From NCBI GenBank assembly GCA_026390015.1, contig JAPLGS010000098.1, positions 1-64,000 of the forward strand: a stretch of 64,000 nt of DNA, written 5' to 3'. The DNA comes from Chloroflexota bacterium. Lineage in GTDB: Bacteria > Chloroflexota > Anaerolineae > Anaerolineales > Villigracilaceae. The position numbers and the translations under genes were made by a program. Shown here piece after piece: positions 16,870 to 26,096 of this stretch; position 1 is the first letter of the stretch, and each line of letters opens with the position of its first letter. Below the pieces are notes generated by a model that saw only the letters and a list, made by a program, of their open reading frames with translations, ran no database searches and was not told the DNA's origin.

Positions 16870-17427
16870 TTACACCGCAACTGACATTTGCTCCTTCGCG
16901 GATTCGAATCCCCGGCGCAACGCTTCATAATTCTTCGGGAGTAAATGCTGATGCCTCGCTGGTAAATGCGCCTTCAGCGCGGCTTCAATTGTTTCCAGAG
17001 CCAATTCAGGCAAAGCAGCCAGCAGCGCGCCGACGGTTACCATGTTGGTTAATTTCCTGTCGCCGATCTGTTCCGCGATCTCATTCGCTGGGATAAAGAT
17101 TGTATTGATGTCTGCGCGTTTTGCGCCGCGATCGATCATGGATTGATTGACAACCAACGTCCCACCTGTTTGCATCATGGTTTCATATTTATTATACGAA
17201 GGCAGATTGAGGGCGATGACCAGCGGCGGATTCTTCACCAGCGGCGAACCAATTTCATGGTCGGCAATGACGACGGTGCAGTTCGCTGTGCCTCCGCGCA
17301 TTTCGGGTCCGTAGGATGGGATCCACGTTACTTGCTTGCCCGAATCCATGGCCGCATAAGCAATGACCTGACCTGCGAACAACACTCCCTGTCCGCCAAA
17401 ACCTGAGATGATGATTTCTTTTTGCAT
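16870..17427 (-). CDS. korC: 2-oxoacid:acceptor oxidoreductase, gamma subunit
   Basis: A 185-residue gamma subunit with the typical start [20 protein letters not shown], then [20 protein letters not shown] and [14 protein letters not shown]. This subunit forms the interface of ferredoxin-dependent 2-oxoacid oxidoreductases that convert a 2-oxoacid and CoA to acyl-CoA, CO2 and reduced ferredoxin. It is the last gene of a four-gene minus-strand operon (ferredoxin, alpha, beta, gamma), the order usual for 2-oxoglutarate or branched-chain types. An 80-base gap separates it from beta. Which 2-oxoacid is used cannot be settled from the sequence. Confidence 0.9.
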   Translation of the reverse strand: MQKEIIISGFGGQGVLFAGQVIAYAAMDSGKQVTWIPSYGPEMRGGTANCTVVIADHEIGSPLVKNPPLVIALNLPSYNKYETMMQTGGTLVVNQSMIDRGAKRADINTIFIPANEIAEQIGDRKLTNMVTVGALLAALPELALETIEAALKAHLPARHQHLLPKNYEALRRGFESAKEQMSVAV

Positions 17428-17507
17428 GTGTTTTCCTCTTTATTTAAATACCAAGGAGGCAAAGGTCACGAAGTTTTTTTTCATTCTTCATAACTTATCC
17501 TTCAGCT

Positions 17508-18275
17508 TTATACTTTTATTTGCTTTATTGCTTCGCTGATCTTGTAATCACCGAGCGGATAAAATGGAACCATGTGTTCTTCCACAAACTTCAACGAGTT
17601 GACAGGTGTTATGCCCCAGTTGGTTGGGCAGGTGGAAAGCAGTTCAACCATCGAGAAGCCAAGTCCGCGCGACTGAGTTTCAAACGCCATGCGGATCGCT
17701 TTCTTCGCGAGGCGAATATTTTTTGGGTCATGTAATGAGCGCCGTACGCAATAACCAACGCCATCTAATGTCGAAAGCATTTCAGCCACTTTGATCGGGT
17801 AGCCTTGTGTTTCCACATCACGGCCATTCGGTGAAGATGTGGTCTTCATCCCCGGCAAAGTCGTTGGCGCCATCTGTCCGCCGGTCATGCCGAAGTTTGC
17901 GTTGTTGATGAAGATCACGGTGATGTTCTCACCGCGCGCGGCGGCATGTACAATTTCGCCCATGCCGATCGAAGCCAGATCACCGTCGCCTTGATAGGTG
18001 AAAACGATTCTGTCAGGCATTACACGCTTTACACCGGTTGCCATCGCAGGCGCACGTCCGTGCGGGGCTTCCACAAAATCAGTATCAAAATAATTGTAAG
18101 CAAACACCGAACAGCCCACAGGCGCGACGCCGATCGTTTTTTCGAGCACACCCATCTCTTCCAATACTTCCGCCACCAAACGATGAGCCACTCCATGTGT
18201 ACAGCCGGGGCAATAATGGGTGGGCGTATCTGTAAATCCTTCGGGTCTATCGTAGACTAAATTTTCAGTTGCCAT
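17508..18275 (-). CDS. korB: 2-oxoacid:ferredoxin oxidoreductase, beta subunit (TPP-binding)
   Basis: The 255-residue subunit that binds thiamine pyrophosphate. Visible features are [20 protein letters not shown] near the N-terminus, [15 protein letters not shown], the TPP motif [20 protein letters not shown] with [16 protein letters not shown], and [13 protein letters not shown]. It starts 8 bases after the alpha subunit stop. The alpha and beta subunits together carry the decarboxylation of the 2-oxoacid. Strong family match; substrate range open. Confidence 0.93.
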   Translation of the reverse strand: MATENLVYDRPEGFTDTPTHYCPGCTHGVAHRLVAEVLEEMGVLEKTIGVAPVGCSVFAYNYFDTDFVEAPHGRAPAMATGVKRVMPDRIVFTYQGDGDLASIGMGEIVHAAARGENITVIFINNANFGMTGGQMAPTTLPGMKTTSSPNGRDVETQGYPIKVAEMLSTLDGVGYCVRRSLHDPKNIRLAKKAIRMAFETQSRGLGFSMVELLSTCPTNWGITPVNSLKFVEEHMVPFYPLGDYKISEAIKQIKV

Positions 18276-18283
18276 GTTTACCT

Positions 18284-19396
18284 CTAAGCGTGCGCCATAC
18301 GTTCAAGCCACGCGTCGCGCGGATGAACATCTAAACTTAATTTGCTTTTTGCCATGCGATGGATCTCGTTTAGGATCTCATCCGGGAATGGGACGACTCC
18401 GCCGAGCCTCCCATAGAATTCGACGGGCACGCGGCCTTTTACAGCCAGGCGGACATCTTCCAGCATTTGACCTGAATTCATCTCTGTGACAAGGAACGCA
18501 TCCGCCCGCGCTGTGAGCTGGTCAATCACCTCATAGGGAAACGGGCTGACAGTGATCGGTCTTAACAAACCTACCTTAATTCCCTCAGTGCGTGCTTCAC
18601 GGACTGCCGACAATGCGATGCGTCCAGCCGTGCCAAAGCCAACGACGACAATTTCTGCATCATCGAGGAAATATTCTTTATAACGAACTTCTTTGGCTTC
18701 GATGGTTCGCCAGCGATTAAGAACCCGTAGATTCATCTTCTCTTCTTCTGCGGGCTCAATGTAGATCGAGGAAAGAACCCGCCGTTCGCGTTTGCCCATT
18801 TTGGCGTCAGTATTCCAATCCCAATTTTCGCGATGGACAGGTTTCATCTCAGGCATTTCCGCGGGCTCCATCATTTGCCCCACACAGCCGTCGAGGATGA
18901 CCATGCAAATTGCGCGGTATTTCTCTGCCAGGTCAAAGGAAAGAGCCGTTAGGTCAATGGCTTCCTGCACAGACGCGGGCGCGAGCACGATCGGTTGATA
19001 GTCACCATGTCCACCGCCGTGGACTGCCTGGTTGTAATCGCCTTGGGCTGGTGCGATGTTGCCGAGACCTGGTCCGCCGCGCATCACGTTGACCAAGACT
19101 GCGGGCACTTCTGTTCCCGCGATGTAGGAAATTCCTTCCATCATCAAACTCATCCCTGGGCTGGAAGAGGATGACATGACACGCACGCCTGTGCAAGCCG
19201 CGCCGTAGACCATGTTGATCGCACCGAGTTCAGATTCAGCTTGCACGAAAGTTCTTCCAAGTTCGGGCATTCGCCGCGAGAGGTATTCCAAAATTTCTGT
19301 TTGCGGGGTGATGGGATAACCGAAGTAAGCCTCAAGCCCCGCGCGAACAGCGGCTTCGGCAATGGCTTCGTTTCCTTTCCATAATTCTTTTGGCAT
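18284..19396 (-). CDS. korA: 2-oxoacid:ferredoxin oxidoreductase, alpha subunit (VorB/KorA-like)
   Basis: A 370-residue alpha subunit. The N-terminal pyrimidine-binding domain begins [20 protein letters not shown] and [14 protein letters not shown], followed by [20 protein letters not shown]. The C-terminal transketolase-like domain has [15 protein letters not shown] and ending [17 protein letters not shown]. This version resembles VorB (3-methyl-2-oxobutanoate) and KorA (2-oxoglutarate) sequences alike. It lies 38 bases after the small ferredoxin gene. Confidence 0.92.
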   Translation of the reverse strand: MPKELWKGNEAIAEAAVRAGLEAYFGYPITPQTEILEYLSRRMPELGRTFVQAESELGAINMVYGAACTGVRVMSSSSSPGMSLMMEGISYIAGTEVPAVLVNVMRGGPGLGNIAPAQGDYNQAVHGGGHGDYQPIVLAPASVQEAIDLTALSFDLAEKYRAICMVILDGCVGQMMEPAEMPEMKPVHRENWDWNTDAKMGKRERRVLSSIYIEPAEEEKMNLRVLNRWRTIEAKEVRYKEYFLDDAEIVVVGFGTAGRIALSAVREARTEGIKVGLLRPITVSPFPYEVIDQLTARADAFLVTEMNSGQMLEDVRLAVKGRVPVEFYGRLGGVVPFPDEILNEIHRMAKSKLSLDVHPRDAWLERMAHA

Positions 19397-19434
19397 TTTA
19401 TCTCCGTGAAAATTTTAAATACAAAGGAATTCTT

Positions 19435-19683
19435 TCATCCTTGCATTACAACAGCCGCTTTTGAGGTCACTTCGCGATATACCGTGATCGCCGCATCTGG
19501 ACAAACCAGCGCGCAAATAGCACACCCCGTGCAACCGTCTTTGAACGTGTGCGCGGGGTGGTAGCCCTTGGGAGTGAGATGTGACATATTGAGCTCCATC
19601 ACATCTTGCGGGCAGGCGCTAATGCAAAGTTCACATCCTTTGCAATAAGTATCACTGACTTCGATCCAACCTTTTGCAGGCAT
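19435..19683 (-). CDS. korD: 4Fe-4S ferredoxin subunit of the 2-oxoacid oxidoreductase
   Basis: An 82-residue protein with two CxxCxxCxxxCP clusters: CKGCELCISACPQDV and CTGCAICALVCPDAA, each giving a [4Fe-4S] site. It is the first gene of the korDABC operon and acts as the electron-carrying delta subunit. Start ATG 19683 follows AAAAGGAG. The upstream 300 bases divide it from the divergent sulfatase gene and must contain both promoters. Confidence 0.92.
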   Translation of the reverse strand: MPAKGWIEVSDTYCKGCELCISACPQDVMELNMSHLTPKGYHPAHTFKDGCTGCAICALVCPDAAITVYREVTSKAAVVMQG

Positions 19684-19986
19684 TCAGGCTCCTTTTGTTT
19701 ATTTGAGAAGTTAGACAGTAATTAGCGGGAATGCCCGCCAGCCTGATTATGGCTCTTAGTGCAGGTTGTTGCCAGTGTAAAGCGTCACAAAGGATAGCGC
19801 CGAAGGTCATTGCTTTTTACCTTATGAATTGCTCGAGATTTTCCTTCAATCTCTCTGCTTGATTTTTTATTCATCGACTTAAATTATTGCCCCGCAGGTT
19901 TACCGGGTAACCCCATCCCGTTGATGGCTGGAATGTGTTCGGCTTTTAGTGTAAGCCAATGCGCTGAAGTGGTAGAATTAAATCCC
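19684..19986. other. Divergent intergenic region between korD and the sulfatase
   Basis: No convincing gene. A possible -10 TAGAAT sits at 19973-19978 before the sulfatase but lacks a good -35, and GCGGGAATGCCCGC near 19727-19740 is a short hairpin. An in-frame upstream extension of the sulfatase (from 19921) has no coding character. Confidence 0.5.
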
Positions 19987-21399
19987 ATGAAAATACATAA
20001 ACTATTGGTTATTTCTCTTCTGTGCACCTTATCGTTGTTTTCGGTGGGCTCTCTTGTTGCTTGCTCATCTTCAACGGCTATGCCTCATGCAGACAAACCC
20101 AATATTATCCTGATCCTCACAGATGACCAGCCGTATCACACTTTGCAATACATGCCCACCGTGCAGAAGGAATTGGTGGCGAAGGGAGTGAATTTTACGA
20201 ACGCTTATGTTACTACGCCTTTGTGCTGCCCAAGCCGTTCAAGTATTCTCACCGGATTATTTGCCCATAATCATGGCGTAAAGACCAACCGGGCTCCCAT
20301 CGGTGGTGCGACTGTGTTTAAGGATTCATCTACGCTGCCGGTGTGGATGCAAAGTGCGGGGTATCGTACTGCATTGATGGGTAAATATTTAAATGATTAT
20401 GACGCTCTCCCCGAAGGATATATCCCTCCGGGTTGGAATGAGTGGCATGCATTTGTCAAAAAAGACCCTGCCAAGGATTTCTACTTCGGCTACACTCTCG
20501 ATGAAAACGGGAAGACAGTCCAATATGGATTTGATTCCAAGGATTACAGTACCGATGTTTTGGGCGACAAGGCTGTTAATTTCATAAAAGAAAATCGAGG
20601 CGTACCTTTTTTTCTAATGTTTACACCTTATTCTCCTCATCAACCTTATATGGCGGCAGACCGTCATAAGGATCTGTTCAAAACATACGATACATTTTCC
20701 CCGTACACCCCGCCCAATTATTTTGAAGCGGATATCCGCGATAAGCCAGCCTGGCTCAATTCCTACGAACCGCAAACCGAGGATTATATTGAAAAGGTTT
20801 ATCAACGCATGTTGCGCTCCCTCATGGGCGTAGATGATGCAGTAGCTGGGATAATAGCTGCGCTAGAGAAAGAAGGAATTCGAGATAACACGATCATCAT
20901 CTTTATGTCTGATAATGGGTTGGCGCTGGGAGATCATCGACTGATCGGGAAAGCCTGCCCGTACGACATCTGTATTCATGTTCCTTTTGTTGTTTCATAT
21001 CCAGATAAAATATCTGCCGCTCGCGTAGATTTGAACATGGTCCTGAATATAGATATTGCCCCCACCCTGACTGAGCTCGTCGGCATCTCCAATATTTCCG
21101 CTTTCGATGGGCAAAGTTTCCTGCCCTTACTAACGGATCCGTCTGCACAATTCCGCGATGGATTCCTATTCGAGCAATATCAGGATGATAGTGAAGACCG
21201 CAGTATGACTTCACTCGTGCCTGCTTATGTTGGTTTTCGTACCAATGAATGGAAGTATGTTGAATATGAAACAGGTGAGCAGGAGCTCTATGATCTTAAG
21301 AATGACCCGTACGAAATGGAAAACCTTATCAGCAAGCCTGGTTACGATGATGTGATTTCAAATTTGCAGAAGAGAATTAATCAATTGCGGAGCAAATAG
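19987..21399 (+). CDS. Sulfatase, lipoprotein-type
   Basis: Starts at ATG 19987 with a lipoprotein signal (ISLLCTLSLFSVGSLVACSS, lipobox LVAC). NIILILTDDQPYHTL supplies the metal-binding aspartates, and TTPLCCPSRSSILTG contains the CxPxR motif, whose first cysteine is converted to formylglycine. HNHGVKTNR, MGKYLNDY and SDNGLALGDHRLIGK complete the alkaline-phosphatase-like site. The CCPSRSSILTG context resembles N-acetylglucosamine-6- and iduronate-type sulfatases, so a sulfated glycan is a likely substrate, although no glycoside hydrolase is nearby. A formylglycine-generating enzyme must be encoded elsewhere. Confidence 0.9.
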   Translation: MKIHKLLVISLLCTLSLFSVGSLVACSSSTAMPHADKPNIILILTDDQPYHTLQYMPTVQKELVAKGVNFTNAYVTTPLCCPSRSSILTGLFAHNHGVKTNRAPIGGATVFKDSSTLPVWMQSAGYRTALMGKYLNDYDALPEGYIPPGWNEWHAFVKKDPAKDFYFGYTLDENGKTVQYGFDSKDYSTDVLGDKAVNFIKENRGVPFFLMFTPYSPHQPYMAADRHKDLFKTYDTFSPYTPPNYFEADIRDKPAWLNSYEPQTEDYIEKVYQRMLRSLMGVDDAVAGIIAALEKEGIRDNTIIIFMSDNGLALGDHRLIGKACPYDICIHVPFVVSYPDKISAARVDLNMVLNIDIAPTLTELVGISNISAFDGQSFLPLLTDPSAQFRDGFLFEQYQDDSEDRSMTSLVPAYVGFRTNEWKYVEYETGEQELYDLKNDPYEMENLISKPGYDDVISNLQKRINQLRSK

Positions 21400-21404
21400 T
21401 TTTG

Positions 21405-23036
21405 ATGAAAAAACATACAGTGGTTTTATTGATTTTGATTTTACTGGGAGCAGGGTATTTCTTTTTATTCTGGTTGCCAAACTCCACCGGTGCGCGTGAT
21501 TTCAATATGACTTTTATCTTTGAGCAGGATGAACCCGCCCAATATCCACATGTGATAAGGATGCTTGAACCCGGCAAAACACTGGCGCGTACAGTGTATC
21601 GATTTTTTGCCTATCAGCACTACTATTTTGGCTTCCCATATTATTTTTATTCAGCGATGATCTTGTTACCGGCAAAATTTCTCGGCGGTTGGGAAAATGT
21701 CTCTCTCAACATGCTGCTTCTCAGGCAGTTTGTAAGTGTCCTGCCAATGCTTTTCGCAATCACCATCCTGGTGTATTTGCAGACTAGATTTCGATCCTAT
21801 CTTGAATCCATTTCACTGTTTTTGATCCTTTTGGCTGTCCCTGCGGTTGTATTCAACAATATGTGGATCCATCCGGATAGCCTCGTTTTTTTGTTTATTG
21901 TCCTAACCTTTTTCTTTCTCGATAGGGATGATTTGCACTTTGGGAAAAATTTTTATTTCGCTGCGTTAGCTTGCGGGTTCGCGGTAGCAACCAAGTTGAT
22001 TGGCTTGTTCTTCTTCCTTGCCATTCCCTACTATATTTTCCTTGGCTGGCATCAGAGACGGATCGATCTACGCAAGGCGTTGATCAGCGCAACTTTTTTC
22101 GTCATCATAATGTTCTCGACTTTTGTACTGGCAAACCCATTCCTTTATTGGGCCTCTGAGAGAGTCTTTGCGTTCAAGACCCAGGCCAATCTTCATGAAG
22201 CAATGGGCAGTGGATTTATCGTCACGTACAATAACGGCCCGTTGTTATGGTTACAGGTCTTCGAAAAATGGTATGGATTGCTTATCTTTATCCTCTTTGC
22301 ACTTGTCTCGGCCTTGATCGGTGCTTTCAAAGGGGAAAGGCGACTTCTAAACCAGTTGATCCTGTTTTGGTCTTTGCCGTTTATGGCATACATTGCTTTT
22401 GCTTTGGTGATTCGCGCCAAACATTTTCCGCTTCCCATTCTTTTGCCGCTTTTTTCTGCCTTACCCGCTTATTTCACTTTTTTTGGCCTGCAGAAATTCA
22501 CAAATCCATTTCGTGAATATCTAAGGGAAAATTCATTCCGCCTGGCATTGACTCTAATTGGGTTGGCGATAGCCGGTGCACAGGTGGTTTTCAGTTTCGG
22601 GAAGAGCATACCGCTTTATTTGGATAATCTCCATCGCGAAGAGACCAGCCTGCCCCTTCAATTTTATTCACGGCTTGAGCAGGACTATCTCTCGAAAATC
22701 ATTCTGGATCGCAATATTGTTATTTTTCGCGACGTGATGATGTATATCCCCAATCTGTCTAAGTATGAAGACCACTTCAAGTGGGGTGTATCCAATTATG
22801 AGATCGCCACAAAGCAAAACCCTGATCTATTGATATTGAACAAACAGCATTTATATGATTACACTCAAGCGGGTCAGTTAGAGGGTGCCAAAAACCCTGA
22901 TTTTGTATTTACGGTTGAATTTTACAAAAATGTTCTTAATGGAACTGTGAAAGGCTACACACTTCTTTACCAGGATGATTTTGGTATTGTTTATTTGAGC
23001 ACGCCTTTGTATGAGCATTTTTTTACATCAAATTAA
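21405..23036 (+). CDS. Membrane glycosyltransferase, PMT/GT39-like
   Basis: A 543-residue protein with about ten hydrophobic segments and an extracytoplasmic C-terminal region (from about residue 405). After the first span a loop starts FNMTFIFEQDEPAQYPHVIR, with acidic residues where GT-C enzymes keep a catalytic Asp/Glu, followed by YYFGFPYYFYSAMILLPAKF. The layout is that of dolichyl-phosphate-mannose type or ArnT-like transferases, but no diagnostic motif pins the family. The ATG at 21405 is preferred over TTG 21402. It follows the sulfatase by five bases and is probably co-transcribed. Confidence 0.7.
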   Translation: MKKHTVVLLILILLGAGYFFLFWLPNSTGARDFNMTFIFEQDEPAQYPHVIRMLEPGKTLARTVYRFFAYQHYYFGFPYYFYSAMILLPAKFLGGWENVSLNMLLLRQFVSVLPMLFAITILVYLQTRFRSYLESISLFLILLAVPAVVFNNMWIHPDSLVFLFIVLTFFFLDRDDLHFGKNFYFAALACGFAVATKLIGLFFFLAIPYYIFLGWHQRRIDLRKALISATFFVIIMFSTFVLANPFLYWASERVFAFKTQANLHEAMGSGFIVTYNNGPLLWLQVFEKWYGLLIFILFALVSALIGAFKGERRLLNQLILFWSLPFMAYIAFALVIRAKHFPLPILLPLFSALPAYFTFFGLQKFTNPFREYLRENSFRLALTLIGLAIAGAQVVFSFGKSIPLYLDNLHREETSLPLQFYSRLEQDYLSKIILDRNIVIFRDVMMYIPNLSKYEDHFKWGVSNYEIATKQNPDLLILNKQHLYDYTQAGQLEGAKNPDFVFTVEFYKNVLNGTVKGYTLLYQDDFGIVYLSTPLYEHFFTSN

Positions 23037-23051
23037 CTTGGAGGATACCAA

Positions 23052-24272
23052 ATGTCTGCTATGTCAAATCCTGTCATCATAGATGCAATTCGCACGCCGA
23101 TCGGCGCATTGGGGGGTGTACTCGCCTCCATTCGCCCTGACGATATGGCTGCGCATGTTATCAAAGCCATTCTTGAACGTAATCAAATTGACCCTGTGCT
23201 TATAGAAGAAGTATTTTTTGGATGCGCGAATCAAGCTGGTGAAGATAATCGCAACGTGGCGCGTATGGCGGCTCTGTTATCTGGTCTGCCGCTTGAAGTA
23301 GGAGGCGTGACTGTGAATCGTTTGTGCGCCTCAGGTCTGAATGCGATCAATCAAGCTGCGCGCGCTATCAGAGCGGGCGAGGGGGATGTATATATTGCGG
23401 GCGGAGTCGAATCTATGAGCCGCGCACCCTACTCACTTCCAAAAGCGGAAGCGGGTTATTCATTCGGAAATTTAACAGCTTATGACACAGCCCTCGGCTG
23501 GCGTTATCCAAATCCAAAAATGAAAGAAATGTATGGCACCGATTCAATGGGCGAGACTGCCGAGAACATCGCGAAGGAACGTCCACACATTACGCGCGAG
23601 ATGCAGGATTCGTTTTCTGTACGTTCACATCAACGTGCGATTGCGGCAATTGATTCAGGCAGATTTAAACAAGAGATCATCCCCCTTTCCATTCCACAAA
23701 AAAAAGGTGACCCAAAGATCGTGGATACAGACGAACGTCCACGTCGGGATACTACAATGGAATCACTTGCCAGGCTCAAGCCTGCTTTTGCAAAGGAGGA
23801 CGGAACTGTTACAGCTGGAAATTCGTCTGGATTAAATGATGGCGCTTCTGCTTTACTGATCATGAGCGAGGAGAGGGCGAATGGATTGAATCTTAAGCCG
23901 CTTGCGCGCATCGTGACTTCTGCTTCGGCGGGTGTGCCTCCGCGAGTGATGGGATATGGCCCCATCCCCGCGACGAAGAAGGCCTTGGAGCGGGCTGCTT
24001 TGCAAATGAAAGATATCGGCTTGATGGAATTGAACGAAGCCTTCGCTATTCAATCCCTCGCAGTGATCGAAGGTTTGGAAATTGATCCTGAGTTTGTCAA
24101 CGTCAATGGCGGCGCGATCGCCATCGGGCATCCGCTTGGCTGTTCGGGTGCGCGCCTCGTCACAACACTTGTGCATGAAATGAAACTGCGCGGCAATGTG
24201 AAGTTTGGCATAGCAACTCTCTGCGTTGGGGTTGGCCAGGGTGAAGCGACTGTACTTGAGTATCTTGGATAG
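23052..24272 (+). CDS. Thiolase (acetyl-CoA acyltransferase)
   Basis: A 406-residue thiolase: acyl-CoA plus CoA to shortened acyl-CoA plus acetyl-CoA, or the reverse. The acyl-accepting cysteine is in [19 protein letters not shown], the histidine in [18 protein letters not shown] and the second cysteine in [28 protein letters not shown] is also typical. The sequence cannot separate fadA, atoB and pcaF-like roles, and no beta-oxidation partners lie nearby. Start ATG 23052 follows GGAGG. Confidence 0.93.
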   Translation: MSAMSNPVIIDAIRTPIGALGGVLASIRPDDMAAHVIKAILERNQIDPVLIEEVFFGCANQAGEDNRNVARMAALLSGLPLEVGGVTVNRLCASGLNAINQAARAIRAGEGDVYIAGGVESMSRAPYSLPKAEAGYSFGNLTAYDTALGWRYPNPKMKEMYGTDSMGETAENIAKERPHITREMQDSFSVRSHQRAIAAIDSGRFKQEIIPLSIPQKKGDPKIVDTDERPRRDTTMESLARLKPAFAKEDGTVTAGNSSGLNDGASALLIMSEERANGLNLKPLARIVTSASAGVPPRVMGYGPIPATKKALERAALQMKDIGLMELNEAFAIQSLAVIEGLEIDPEFVNVNGGAIAIGHPLGCSGARLVTTLVHEMKLRGNVKFGIATLCVGVGQGEATVLEYLG

Positions 24273-24310
24273 TTATAAATTGGATGTCTTTACTGATTAA
24301 AAGGATTACC

Positions 24311-25408
24311 ATGAAAAAAATAATAATCCCCATTTCATTTTTGATCCTTGCTGCGGTTGCTTGCAGTTTATCTTCGAGGTCGAATCTTTTACCAGTGCCG
24401 CCAACGATAAATCCTGTAGCGGCTACTGCGGTAGTAATGCCAACCCTAAAGCCTGTCTCGGCTACGAAGGTAGTTACTCCAACCTTAAATCCTACCTCGG
24501 CCGCTTTGGTAGTTACACCAACCCAAACTTTTCAACCCCCCACGTTTACTTCTGTTGCGCCTGTTCAACCTGATTCATCAAATACAATTCGATTTGACGC
24601 TGGTGGCACGTGGATGGATTTGTTGGATAATATCAATCCGGGCGCCAGCAAGATCTACACCTTGAATGCCACCAAGGGACAGATCATGTCTGTTTCCATT
24701 CTTGGCGCGAATCAAGCCGGCGTCTGGGGATATTTTCCAATTGAAATTAAGGGAAGCGATGGAAAGATCCTTTGTCCTGTTTTCAAGGATACTGAATGTA
24801 GTTTTTGGCGCGGTAAATTACCTTTGTCTCAGGATTATTTCATAAAGGTCACGCCAGCCGGTGACCTGACGGATTTCATTCTGCGCGTTGCCATTAACCC
24901 GCCTGGAAAATCGGAGCAACTCTTTCAATACAAAAATCCCGCCACGGGACTTTCGCTCACTTATTCCGATCAATTTGGTCCCGCTCGTTTTCCATCATCA
25001 GCCAATAACAAAACAAATTCAGAATTGGTGCTCCAATTTATTGATACGAATTCCTATGTAAAAACAAATCTGAGCGAGGTATATTTCCTGCTTGGCTCAT
25101 CGGCTGATCCGCAGATCGTGGCATCCTGCACGGATGTCAACCAAAGCTTCGAGCCTGAACAATTGGACGGGAATGAAGTCATTAATGGTTATACCTTTGT
25201 CCACAGCAGTTCGGACGGCGCGGGTGCGGGCAACTATTATCAGCAGGAAATTTATCGCATGGTCAATAAGAACGTGTGCTATGAAGTGATCTATTTCATC
25301 CATTACACGAATATCGGCAATTACACGCCCGGCCAGGTAACAGAATTTGACATGAATGGATTATTGCAGAAGTTCAATACGATCCTTTCCACATTTAGTT
25401 TGAAGTGA
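24311..25408 (+). CDS. Lipoprotein with Pro/Thr repeat linker
   Basis: ATG 24311 gives a lipoprotein signal, IIIPISFLILAAVACSLSS, with lipobox AVAC. It is followed by a low-complexity linker with three copies of a unit like NPVAATAVVMPT, KPVSATKVVTPT and NPTSAALVVTPT. From about residue 85 there is a beta-rich domain (FDAGGTWMDLLDNINPGASK, GQIMSVSILGANQAGVWGYF), resembling bacterial pre-peptidase C-terminal or carbohydrate-binding folds, then a second domain to residue 365. No catalytic residues seen. Probably a surface-exposed protein; function unknown. Confidence 0.75.
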   Translation: MKKIIIPISFLILAAVACSLSSRSNLLPVPPTINPVAATAVVMPTLKPVSATKVVTPTLNPTSAALVVTPTQTFQPPTFTSVAPVQPDSSNTIRFDAGGTWMDLLDNINPGASKIYTLNATKGQIMSVSILGANQAGVWGYFPIEIKGSDGKILCPVFKDTECSFWRGKLPLSQDYFIKVTPAGDLTDFILRVAINPPGKSEQLFQYKNPATGLSLTYSDQFGPARFPSSANNKTNSELVLQFIDTNSYVKTNLSEVYFLLGSSADPQIVASCTDVNQSFEPEQLDGNEVINGYTFVHSSSDGAGAGNYYQQEIYRMVNKNVCYEVIYFIHYTNIGNYTPGQVTEFDMNGLLQKFNTILSTFSLK

Positions 25409-25444
25409 TTCCTGATTGTTCTGTCTTTGATGTAAAATTGTTGT

Positions 25445-26068
25445 ATGCCAAAACTAAAATATTATGTAGTTTGGAAAGGGCGAAAAACAGGTATCTTTAC
25501 TTCATGGGCGGAGTGCGAAAAACAAGTAAAAGGTGTTGTTGACGCACAGTTTAAAGCCTTTGAAAGTGAAGCTGAAGCGGAGGCCGCATTCCTTGGCAGG
25601 TATGATGATTACCAGGGAAAATCATCTTCCAGTGGAAAATGGAAGACAGCCAGTGTCCAACCCGTTTTTCCTTCCATTTGCGTGGATGCGGCCTGCAGTG
25701 GTTCGCCTGGCAAAGTGGAATACCGTGGAGTGAATACAAAAACAGGTGAGGATATCTTTCATGCCGGACCGTTTGCTCAGGGAACGAATAATGTGGGTGA
25801 GTTCCTCGCGATCGTTCACGCCTTGACTTGGGAGGGAAAGCATAACTCGCATGTCACCATTTATTCTGATTCGCAAAACGCGATCTCCTGGGTGATCACA
25901 GGTATTTGTAAAACCAATCTTAATCACACACAAAAAAATGCCCTGCTCTTTGCCCTCATTCACAGCGCAGAGAATTGGCTGGCCGAGAACGAACTTCCTG
26001 AGAATAAGATATTGAAATGGGATACCAAATTATGGGGCGAGAATCCCGCAGACTTTGGACGCAAGTGA
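25445..26068 (+). CDS. rnhA: Ribonuclease HI with N-terminal viroplasmin domain
   Basis: Residues 1-50 form a viroplasmin/caulimovirus-type RNA-DNA-hybrid binding module (YYVVWKGRKTGIFTSWAECE, FKAFESEAEAEAAFLG). The catalytic RNase H domain follows with the four acidic residues in CVDAACSGSP, VGEFLAIVHAL, IYSDSQNAISW and NPADFGRK. It removes RNA primers and R-loops. At 207 residues it is normal for this two-domain type. Confidence 0.93.
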   Translation: MPKLKYYVVWKGRKTGIFTSWAECEKQVKGVVDAQFKAFESEAEAEAAFLGRYDDYQGKSSSSGKWKTASVQPVFPSICVDAACSGSPGKVEYRGVNTKTGEDIFHAGPFAQGTNNVGEFLAIVHALTWEGKHNSHVTIYSDSQNAISWVITGICKTNLNHTQKNALLFALIHSAENWLAENELPENKILKWDTKLWGENPADFGRK

Positions 26069-26096
26069 ATCACAGAGGATCAATGGGTAATTTAAG

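Noticed and set aside
19987-23036. Polysaccharide-utilisation cluster around the sulfatase
   Set aside because: Only a sulfatase and one PMT-like membrane protein are present; no glycoside hydrolases, SusCD-like or ABC sugar transport genes.
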